Part shown: positions 54,981 to 64,000 of the stretch, piece by piece
Layout: each line of letters begins with the position of its first letter
How positions within the stretch are numbered: the stretch's first letter is position 1
Assembly (NCBI RefSeq): GCF_029633865.1
Contig: NC_079219.1
Location: forward strand, 53,641,898 to 53,705,897
DNA from: Lampris incognitus
Taxonomy: Eukaryota; Chordata; Actinopteri; Lampriformes; Lampridae
DNA length: 64,000 bases
Direction: 5' to 3'
Position numbers and translations under genes: made by a program
Notes under the pieces: generated by a model
Seen by the model: only the letters and a program-made list of their open reading frames with translations
What the model was told of the DNA's origin: nothing
Database searches by the model: none

Positions 54981-57484
54981 CGGATGTCTGCCGCGGCGCG
55001 GTGTGCCTCGACACGCAACACTCAGGACATTTTTAAAAACTGCTTTATGAAAACTGAGCCATGTGTTACCACGGACGGAGGAGGACTGGCCCCGGTGCCA
55101 GAGCCCTGACGTCAACTGGACATCTTTTTTCCTCTATCCTTTTTTAATGTTTTGTGTTGGCACGTTTGCTATCACTTTTGTAATTTACTGAAATTTTATA
55201 ACGTGTTGTCGTTAATCTTAAAATGCGATTTTAGCACATTTTTTAAATGTAATGCTTTTTTTTTTTAAATTGATTATTTCCCATTGGGATGATGTGCCTT
55301 GTTCAACTTCTCGTGATTTGGAAGTAAAGTCTGAAAAATATTTTCCCATCGTTTTTTTTGGGGGGGGGGACTTTTATTTCCACCTCGCCACCACACGGGG
55401 GCGCTGTCGCAGCAGCTTTGGGCGCGCGCGACCTCGCCGGCGCCCGGCGTTGTTTTATTTTGGCGAGCTGCCACGGTAACGAGCCTGTTCGTCTGGCTCT
55501 TTCTGCGGCTCGGACGCACGCGTCTGGAACCCCGCTTGTATTTGGGGGCCCTCCAAGTCCTCTCGGCCAGGCCCCTGTGGGCGCAGGCTTACGCAACGTC
55601 CCCTCACGACGGCCGGTTGTGTAACCGACTGCCAATAGAAAACGCCGGGCTGCAGCCTCGCAACACCAACCCAGCGGCCTCTTTAAGGGACGGCGGTGCA
55701 AAAGCTGACGAGTCGTCATGTGGAGCGTGCCAAAACGGACCTGTGTTTGGTTCTTCCTCTCATTTTATGGCCTCTCGCTATATGCTTGCTGATTATCACG
55801 ACTTGGTGTTGAGATCTGAGAGTTGATTGGTTAAACGGCGCCGTGCGTGTGCGTGCGTGTGCGACGTCTCACTTTGCACACTGATGGGCGCTGTATAAAC
55901 ATAACGGTATCGTATAAACGCCGCTCTCACGCCTCGTTGCGACGCTGCGACGCCTTGTCCGCGTATTTACCGGCCGCCCCCGACGTGGCGTCCGCGCCGA
56001 GTGTGACGCGTCGGGACGGCGGACGGGAGCGAGGCTCGTCGCTTTAATGAGCGACCAATCAGGGCGCTCGCGCTGCCTCGGTGGGGGGGGGGGGATTGAA
56101 CCATCATCCACCTTCAATCTCGAGCAGCTGGAGGAACGCGCGAGTCGCCGAGACCTCGTCCCGCTGTGATGGTGGCCAGGACCTGACAGCCGAGCAGCGC
56201 GAGAGGGGGGCAAGATTACGTCAGCAGGTGACTGTAGAGTCCAGTACGGTACATCTTTCTGAATATACGGTGGGGAGGGGGGGTGGGGGTCCTGGTCCTG
56301 GCTTCGTGTCCGGCATTGTAGTCCTCACAACAAACGGCACGTATCTCTTAGCTGCTGATTAATTTGGCCGTGGTTTCGTTTTTGCTTTGGTGTGTTATAT
56401 CTCTTCTTCTGTTGCCTTGGTGTGGTAGAATAATGCTGAGCGAGGTGCCACTGTGATATATATATGTATATATTTATATAAAATATAAAGTGGGGCTTGA
56501 CTTCGTCGTGGGTTTCCGCGGATGAAACTGTCGGTGACGCGGTTCGCAGGTAGTGCCCCGCTCTCTGTCACGCGCCGCGGGAACAACAACAGTGGTCACG
56601 TGGTCTCGCGTGTCGCCGCGCCGCTTTCGCAGGTTTACGTAACCCGCGCAAGAAACGGAAGTTACGCCGCGTCGTAACTCGAACCAGCGACGGTTTTCTA
56701 AGCGCGGGCCTCGGTAGCACCTGTGTGGCCGGTGCGCCGCGGTGATTGGCTGACCCTGTCTCGTTGCCCCTGTGATGTGAGGCTCGTGCAGTGCAGGTAC
56801 TCCGCGTGAAAACCTTATCTGTGCTTTAATTACCCCCCCTCCCCCCCCCACGAGGAGGATCAGCCCCACGTCCTCAGCTGTGCGCGTGTGCTTTTACAGC
56901 ATTTAGATCAGCGTTGTTTCTGGAAGATGCGCGCGGCCGTGTTATGATTTACGAGTACGCCCCCTTCTGTTTCACAGGTGCGGGGGGGGGGTGGTGGTGG
57001 GGGGAAACACTTTCCACCACGTGTTTATGACGCGTTGATTGGCGGTTGGCAGATTATTAATGACAGGGCTGGGATACTCCCGTTTTGACACGTCTTCCAG
57101 CCCAGGAGCTGAGTCACGTTACTCCTACCGGAGCCATGATGTTCAGAGGGGGCCATGAGGATGCTCATGGTGTTCGTTTCCTCCCCAGTGGATGATGGGC
57201 TTATAGCCCCCTTCTCCCCCATATGTTGGATTAGGCACGCATGAGGAGAGGAAACGCTCGTTTGTCCCAGATTTCCCCGCGCTGGGCTGCAGCACGCTGG
57301 TCCGAGAGCCACTGGCTTCTGTCATAAGCGATTAACCTCAAGGTGTAAATGAGTCTACTTTGTTTGCCACGACTCCTCTCGCATCCAGGTCAGCTCCTGA
57401 AACCGAGGGCAGAAATAAATACTGCAGGGCTCGCTGCTGGTATCACCATCGCCCAGGTTTTGTGTCGTAGGAAAGTCTCTAGAG
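54981..57484. other. zdhhc11 3' UTR and CpG-rich intergenic DNA
   Basis: The 3' UTR probably ends before about 55350. CpG-rich DNA covers about 55380-56050 and 56500-56740, with poly(G) runs at 56085 and 56985. No frame here resembles a known protein. It may be an unannotated CpG island or regulatory DNA. Confidence 0.4.
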
Positions 57485-57728
57485 CAGTGTTTCTCAACCC
57501 AGTCCTCAAAGACCCCCTATCCTGCAGATTTTCATTGTAACCCTGCATAGGTAGCCCTGCTTGTACTTACTCGACCAAGCATCTCGCAGCACTTAATTAT
57601 GCAAGGTGTGCAACATCTGACATAATTCATTGCTGATTGGTTGAATAACTACAAACGGGTACCTATTCAGGGTTGCAAAGAACATATGCAGGATAGGGGG
57701 TCCTTGAGGACTGGGTTGAGAAACACTG
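57485..57728. mobile_element. hAT MITE, 244 bp
   Basis: The ends CAGTGTTTCTCAACCCAGTC and GACTGGGTTGAGAAACACTG are exact inverted copies of at least 20 bp. The flanks share CTCTA (CTCTAGAG left, CTCTAACA right), a decayed 8-bp duplication. There is no coding. Confidence 0.88.
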
Positions 57729-60179
57729 CTCTAACATCTAACCAGGGTCGGTGAGGGGTTTGCCTGGACTAACTCACAACAGGAGCTGGTGTGTAGTTGG
57801 AACAGCTGACAATTTTATTGCCTCACACAACAGCAAAATATACACAGCGCTGACTTTTACATAAAAGAATTGAAATAAAACAAAATAGAGCTCGTTAAAG
57901 TGAATGAAATAATAAACCTCGTTCAGATCACAACCCTCAGTGAGTGTTAGCAGTTGGAGGTGAAAGAAAAGGTCGGCTCCTTGTCCGTGAGTGTGTGTGT
58001 TGGTCCAGGAGTTCGGTTCCTGATCCGTGAGTGTATTGGATATGCTCCAACCATGACTATTTCTACCCTGGTAGAGGCAATAGGCTGGTGTGTATGGGTT
58101 CTTATCTGCTGTCTGGATGATGATTCAGGCTCGTCAGACGGTTCCTGGGCCAGATCCTACAGAAGGCCACCGCTTCTGTGATGGTCCACAGTCTCACCGG
58201 GCTGGGCTCGCCATCACCATCTTCCAAATTCTATCTGGTGGTTCAAAAAAACAACAATCGGACTTCCAAACACTTAAAACTCAACAGACCTCCGTCTCGT
58301 AAGCTCACAGATGAGATTCTGATCATACACAACACTCTTCACAATCGAAACATGTCAATAACTTTCCGAGGCTACGTATAATGAAATTCAGCCGTCGGCT
58401 CAAGAGCACAATTTCCAGGGTGTTCACAAAAAGAAAAGAGAGAGAGAGAGAAAAGAAAGAAAAGTAAAACCGAAGGCTGAGTTCAACATCAGTAATTTGA
58501 TAGTCGCCAGGAATTTCATCACATTTCGTGTTTCACGACTTCCTTTCAACACTAAATTAGAGCTGCAGGATGACCAGTAGCTGAACTGGACACACAGGTT
58601 GGCCTTCACGCCGATACGAGAACATCTCAACACGAACCGTCCTTAATGAGGCCAGGTGATGATGCAGTTTTACATCGCAGACTTGGGGGGGGGGGGGTTA
58701 TGTCTTAAAAGCATAAATCGCAAAACAAAGCAGCGGTGACTGGATCGCCGTCAGATTCCCAGGCCCATCGGGACGCGTCTGCCGCGTTCGGCGTCGTTTG
58801 TTTTGCACCGAGAAGTTACGTAAGGACCCCTCGGCCTCCTGCATGTCGACACGCACTGCGGCTCCGTTTGTGTGGACGCCGCTGCCAGCGAGGAACAGTG
58901 CTGCTCCTCACTGTTTCACCACACGCGGATGGATGACATCTTGGTCTCTGGTTCGGGGGTGGAGGGGGGGACAGGGACAATGTGGGGACCTCAGACCTAA
59001 GGCCCATGTATGATGATGTAATCCCCCCTCTCTCTCTCCCCGTCCCCGTCTCCCTCCGACCGTCCTCTCTCTCGTTGTCTCCCGGTGAGGACGCGGCCGG
59101 CTGCGGTCTCCGGGGGACTCGGCTGAGAGGAGCGGGGACGGGGACAGACCGGGACATCGGAGAGGTTTCGTCTGGTACAGTCAGGTCCTGCACAGTGGTG
59201 CAGTACGGAAACAGCGGGGTTTGTAGCGGGTCCACCGAGATGACCTCCCTGTCCACCAGGGAGGACGCGAGGCCTCATTCGTCTCACTCGGCCCCGGGGG
59301 TCATGTGGCAGGCAAGGTGCGTTTGGTTTCGATGGGGGGATGGGGGGGGGTCAGCCGTTTGGGCAGGCTGGGAATTGTGGTGCAACGGTGGTTTCCTTTG
59401 CCGTTAGCGATCGGCTGACGGGGTTGCATTCCAGAGCAGCTGCCTGGCTCGGACAGCGGTCCAGATAGAAAGCAGATGGGGTCTCGGCATGCCCAGTCAC
59501 CATGAAGGCACGGCGGAGGAACAGCCTCCCACACACACACACACACACACACCTCGCACAGACGCCCCAAATCCCCCCGTCAGCGGCGGCGTCCTTCACA
59601 GGCGTGCACACGAAACCATCTGCCAAACCAATAGGATTCGTATATTTCCGTGTTTTTGGTATCGGGTGTCGGTGTTGTGTCTTGTCTTGCCGGCCAATCG
59701 CTTCTCCTCCGAGCGGGTTGAGCGCTCCAGCCGAGGCCTCGTCTGCCGTTCCTATAAATAGATGCTGTTCGAAATGGGTCAATTTCTAGTCAAAGCGCTC
59801 ATCTGTGCACACGTATCGCCAGAAGGCGAGCGTGTATGTAAGTGTATGTACGCATGCTGTCATCCAGTCACGCGGCCTCCCGAGATCGGGCCGCAACCAA
59901 ATGGCGTCTCCTTTGTGTTCGGCAAAATGGAGCCGAGAAAAAAAACAAAAAACGGCGAAAGACAAGAACCGTTATACAACCGTGGTCCCTCAGCATGTGA
60001 GACTTAATGGAAATTAGCTTCTTGGGCTGCGGTCAAACCACAGCAGCCGGAGTGGGTTACCAACATCGCGGTCGAACCCTTTCCGGTCGTGTTCTCCAGG
60101 CGGACGCTTTCGGTTTGGCCCCGTGCACATTTCATATCCTCCTCCGACGCTTTTTATGATGTTTTTACGTGAATGTGTG
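57729..60179. other. Intergenic DNA, no gene recognised
   Basis: GC-rich stretches at 58730-59480 hold several long but unrecognised frames on both strands, the usual effect of few AT-rich stops. A (CA)n run lies at about 59530-59552 and a poly(G) at 58686. Confidence 0.4.
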
Positions 60180-60322
60180 TGTGTGTGTGGGCCCTGTGAC
60201 GGCGTTGGCGGCCTGTCCAGGGTGTCTCCCCGCCTGCCGCCCAGTGACGGCTGGGGACAGGCTCCGGCATCCCCGCCACCCTGAGAGCAGCATAAGCGGT
60301 TCAGATGATGGATGGACGGATG
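60180..60322 (+). mobile_element. SINE family 1 tail type B, 5' truncated
   Basis: Only the last part is present: GGCGGCCTGTCCAGGGTGTC, CCGCCTGCCGCCCAGTGACG, then AGCATAAGCGGTTCAGATGA and a short GGATGGA tail. Confidence 0.75.
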
Positions 60323-60585
60323 ATTTTTATTTTGTTCCCATCTCTGTTTCCGTTCACGTGTGTTGCCGGTGTACCGACCCGGTCCTCCTGTCGAGGCCAG
60401 AAACGTTCCACCTGATTCTGTCTAAAACACAAATTCCCGGCTTAACCAAACACCCGGCAGGCAGCGAGCCAGGTACAGATGATGACGGCCTCTGCTTCCT
60501 ACCATGTCAGCAATATCATGAGTAGAACTACTGTAAAAGAAAAACAGAACTCCGTTGCTGAACTGAGCCGCAAGTGAGGAATGAA

Positions 60586-60826
60586 ACCATCCATCCCATC
60601 CCATCCTATCCATCCATCCCATCCCATCCCCTCCCATCCATCCATCCATCCATCCCACCCCATCCTATCCATCCATCCCATCCTATCCATCCCATCCATC
60701 CTATCCATCCATCCCATCCCATCCTATCCATCCCATCCATCCTATCCATCCATCCCCTCCCATCCTATCCATCCCATCCCATCCTATCCATCCATCCCAT
60801 CCCATCCTATCCATCCCATCCATCCA
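60586..60826. repeat. (CCATC/CCAT)n minisatellite grown from a SINE tail
   Basis: About 240 bp of CATCC, CATCCC and CTATCC units abut the 3' end of the minus-strand SINE at 60827. Other family 1 type B copies end in GGATGGATGG, whose reverse complement is the same unit. Confidence 0.9.
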
Positions 60827-61196
60827 TTCATTGTCCGAACCGCTTATCCTGCTCTCAGGGTCGTGGGGATGCTGGAGCCTATCCCAGCAGTCATTGGGCG
60901 GCAGGCGGGGAGACACCCTGGACAGGCCGCCAGACCATCACACAGCCCCCCCCCCCTCACACACACACACACACATTCATACCTAGGAACAATTTAGTAT
61001 GGCCGATTAACCTGACCTATATGTCTTTGGACTGTGGGAGGAAACCGGAGCACCCGGAGGAAACCCACGCAGACACGAGGAGAACATGCAAACTCCACAC
61101 AGAGGACGACCCGGGACGACCCCCAAGGTTGGACTACCCCGGGGCTCGAACCCAGGACCTTCTTGCTGTGAGGTGACTGCACCGCGCCGCCAGAAT
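60827..61196 (-). mobile_element. tRNA-headed SINE, family 1, tail type B
   Basis: On the plus strand it runs CCGAACCGCTTATCCTGCTC, GATGCTGGAGCCTATCCCAG, then AGGAAACCGGAGCACCCGGA and GGGGCTCGAACCCAGGACC (the B box in reverse). It is full length, with an expanded tail minisatellite. Confidence 0.85.
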
Positions 61197-62187
61197 GAAA
61201 CCAAACAAATCTAATTTTTTCACCATCTCGTTTCTCGGTCCCTGAACGTTGCAGACGGCCTGCATCCCAAGTCCTCACCCCGATGCGACTTGAGGAGACT
61301 TTCTCACCCGGAGGACCAAAGCACTTGAGACAACTGACTCCGAATTGAAGGGAGAGGGTGAAAAGATTCCTTTGTTGCGCATCGATTTTGCTCCCGAGTG
61401 GGGACACAAAGGCCGATACAGAGCAAGGACTCTATAGAGGAGGATGAACAACGGCCACAGAAAATAATCAGCCGCTTACTCAACCCCACACATTCATCAT
61501 CCTCATGATCACCATCATCATACCACACCACGCACACCACGCCAACCTGCCATATCGGGGTATTACACCTTCTGAAACTGAAACTGAAACGTTTCGCAAC
61601 TTGAGCTCCGGTGAATGAGTGGAAGATCAGGTTGTGACGTCCAGTGCAAGATGAGACAGGATCGTCTCAGCTGACTAATCTAGTAAGGCTGGTGCCTACT
61701 TCTAACTATCATCAGATCTCACGTTAAGGTCTTGCAGGAGACCGTTAAGGTATCAGAAGCCTCTTTTTTGACTCGACAGTAAAATCAGACCTGAGAACTA
61801 GTTGTGGGTTGGCGTGTAGGCGTTTGGTGGTCAGCTGATGTTCTCTGTAGCTCCTGTAGGCTCATTATATCTTGTGCCGCACGTCCTTTTGAGTTGAGAA
61901 AGATTGAGTTGTTTTCCCATCTCAGATGATTATGCTTTCATTAACCAGTCCTGGAGGTCTTTTTTCTTATCGACCACATGAAGCTGTGTCTGATGACTAC
62001 CAAACTAAACCAAGTGAAACCGAAAAAGTGGATTTCGACAGCTACTAATTGAAAAAACAGACATTTTCAAGAAATATATTGTGTGAATTTGATTTCAATT
62101 ATATATGAAGCTATAAATGGTTGCTTTTATCGGTACTTCTGAGTGATGTAGAAAATAAGTTGTATATTGAGTGATGATAGGATCTCA
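61197..62187. other. Intergenic DNA, nothing recognised
   Basis: About 1 kb of ordinary-composition DNA without recognisable frames, terminal repeats or simple repeats. Confidence 0.5.
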
Positions 62188-62558
62188 GTGGCACGGTGGC
62201 GCAGTGGTTAGCGCGGTCGCCTCACAGCAAGAAGGTCCGGGGTTCGAGCCCCGGGGTAGTCCAACCCTTGGGGTCGTCCCGGGTCGTCCTCTGTGTGGAG
62301 TTTGCATGTTCTCCCCGTGTCTGCGTGGGTTTCCTCCGGGTGCTCCGGTTTCCTCCCACAGTCCAAAGACATGGAGGTCGGGTGAATCGGCCGTACTAAA
62401 CTGTCCCTAGGTGTGAATGTGTGTGGGCCCTGTGATGGCCTGGCGGCCTGTCCAGGGTGTCTCCCCGCCTGCCACCCAATGACTGCTGGGATAGGCTCCA
62501 GCATCCCCGCAACCCTGCCTAGGATAAGCGGTTCGGATGATGGATGGATGGATGGATG
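62188..62558 (+). mobile_element. tRNA-headed SINE, family 1, tail type B, with target duplication
   Basis: GGCACGGTGGCGCAGTGGTT and the B box GGTTCGAGCCCCGGGG lead into a full type B tail ending (GGAT)n. GATAGGATCTCA flanks it exactly (62176-62187 and 62559-62570). It looks young. Confidence 0.92.
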
Positions 62559-63068
62559 GATAGGATCTCACTGTTGCAAAACAAATGATTTCCCATCCAT
62601 GAGCGCGACATACTTTATATATCATCTTCTACTCTGAGTGATGCATTTGACATAAGACTGGAGCTTTAACAAACCTGAAAAAGTCCATCTTGTCTGACTT
62701 GGCCCCGAGTCCTCGATGACATATGGCCAAACCCCTGACACCAGTAGAGATGCTTGGCGATGTCGCCATGTGTGTGTGTGTGTGTGTGTGCGATAGACGG
62801 GCATGTCGGGCCCAGACAGAGAAAGCACCGGCACACTGGACAATGGATCCCCAGTGTCCGTGCCCCTGAATGCCATTTATTCATACCCATTAATAATCTC
62901 TTCTTTCTGTTCACCTCGAGAACTGATGTGCCACATGTAATGGCCTCGCGCAGGGTCAGTTGTTGGGTCTGCTGTAGGCCAGTTGAGTGTAAGCCGTTCA
63001 CATGTGTGATTGTTTGCAACGCAGTGATGAAAACAAAAACCTTTTTTTAACTTCATGCCACAGATGAG

Positions 63069-63146
<78 letters not shown>

Positions 63147-63599
63147 CACTATGTTGGCATTGTGAAATAAAGAGACACCCTGTGGGAACACAAGTAGCCG
63201 GGGCAGAGATTTTAGACTACATGGGGAACAGCATCTCCCAGCACTTCATTGCTCATCGTAGGAGTAAGTGTGACTACCGAAAAGACGTTTTGAGAGACGT
63301 TGTTGGGGGGGGATACTTTGCCATGGCAACAGAGGTTTTTGCAAGGATGCTGAGTTAACTATGGGAACGGCTGGAAGGTGAGCTCCACGTGCATCGCTTC
63401 ATGTTTCGCTCGCGGGTACGTCGTTGTTACGCATGCGGTGGGTTTGTGTCGTGCTGAAAACGCGAGGATGCTCTTTGCACGTCGCGAGTTTTGAAAGCAA
63501 CTCAAATTTCCCCCCTCGCGTCGCTCGACAAATGACCAAATAAGCCTTTTCGAGGAGTGTCGTGACCAGGCGGCGGTTGCGAAATACGATCGGTGTCTT
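62559..63599. other. Intergenic DNA with simple repeats
   Basis: A (TG)n run lies at 62770-62790 and a pure (GA)n run of about 65 bp at 63078-63142. No gene was recognised. Confidence 0.5.
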
Positions 63600-63831
63600 G
63601 TGCCGAGACACAAATCAAGCCAGTGATGTGTTTAGAGAGGAATCCCGGTCCTCGGACTTGATGAACTCCTCCCGAGGCTGGAGAGAGAAGGAGCGAGCCG
63701 CTGCTTGGACAGCAGCTCTTAGCAGGCGAGCGAGAGAAGCAGAGCCGGGCCCGGGTCAGGACCCTCAGAGTAGGACTGCCGCACGGACGATATTCTAAAC
63801 AAGGGCCATAATCTAAACAAGACGTGTGAAA
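63600..63831 (+). promoter_or_regulatory. Candidate 5' UTR exon of the next gene
   Basis: The sequence is GC-rich and purine-rich (GAGCGAGCCGCTGC, GCGAGCGAGAGAAGCAGAGC) and stops at a consensus donor, GAAA|GTAAGT (63832). No coding potential is seen, so it would be untranslated. In mammals TPPP follows ZDHHC11 on the same strand, which fits, but TPPP coding sequence is not in the window. Confidence 0.3.
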
Positions 63832-64000
63832 GTAAGTTGTGGTTTGCAATGACAGTCTATCCGCGGTCGGGTTCCACTTGCAGGTGTTTGTGATTTGCAC
63901 TTAGGAAAACGATGTAATCTGGTTCGGTTTTTCTCAGGCCAGGATTGGACTCGAGTTGAATGTTGTCCTGTTAACGTCTCGAGGAGTAGCTACGGAGATG

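Noticed and set aside
54286-55115. Open frames of up to 249 codons on both strands at the zdhhc11 3' end
   Set aside because: They are translations of the (CTGT)n array (repeating SVCL or TDRQ); any four-base repeat gives this when it lacks stops.
58736-59789. Overlapping 90-146-codon frames on both strands
   Set aside because: They lie in GC-rich DNA, overlap each other in several frames and match nothing recognised.
62188-62270. Possible tRNA gene with good A and B boxes
   Set aside because: The same head recurs in many copies joined to a SINE body, and no full cloverleaf with acceptor stem is seen.
1-64000. CRISPR array, rRNA or bacterial mobile element
   Set aside because: The tandem arrays seen lack the repeat-spacer pattern, and the gene structure is plainly that of an animal.

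Overview
The window is vertebrate nuclear DNA, most likely from a ray-finned (teleost) fish. It holds three intron-rich genes with GT-AG splice sites and a dense mix of teleost-type repeats: Tc1 transposons, RTE-, L2- and RLE-type LINEs, hAT MITEs, a Helitron, tRNA-headed SINEs and many microsatellites. There are no bacterial-style operons, CRISPR arrays or rRNA genes. The species cannot be told from the sequence.

Three host genes were assembled exon by exon, and each gives a closed reading frame. TRIP13 (minus strand, 13 coding exons, 420 aa, 3847-31000) is the AAA+ ATPase that remodels HORMA proteins. BRD9 (plus strand, 17 coding exons, 670 aa, 31495-42484) is the bromodomain subunit of non-canonical BAF. 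A DHHC palmitoyltransferase called zdhhc11 (plus strand, 10 coding exons, 422 aa, 47634-54980) follows. TRIP13 and BRD9 stand head to head, with 494 bp between their start codons. From what I know of the mammalian locus, the order TRIP13-BRD9-ZDHHC11 is the same there. A GC-rich block with a good splice donor at 63.6-63.83 kb may be the first exon of the next gene (TPPP in mammals), but no coding sequence for it lies in the window.

Region by region: 1-0.9 kb is a Ty3/Gypsy fossil. 3.8-31 kb is TRIP13, whose introns are swollen by repeats. At 10.1-15.6 kb one Tc1-type element has been split by LINE pieces, by a second Tc1 element, and, inside one LINE piece, by a 1.2-kb near-perfect palindrome made from a third Tc1-like family. 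At 26.05-27.67 kb lies a full-length copy of that third family with an uninterrupted 347-codon transposase; its catalytic spacing is DD38E, the Intruder type. At 28.9-30.8 kb a hAT MITE carries an internal tandem array into which a nearly whole Tc1 element has jumped. 31-42.5 kb is BRD9. 42.5-47.6 kb is intergenic, with CpG-rich blocks and MITEs. 47.6-55 kb is zdhhc11, whose last intron ends in a long CTGT microsatellite. 55-64 kb is intergenic, with CpG-rich DNA, SINEs and a minisatellite.

The most unusual things seen are the palindromic Intruder derivative, the near-intact Intruder element itself, a 198-codon gag-like frame enclosed by about 200-bp inverted repeats (23.8-25.0 kb), and a SINE family in which one tRNA-like head is joined to two unrelated tails. 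Exon boundaries were read by eye from splice signals and from remembered mammalian protein sequences. No database search was run.
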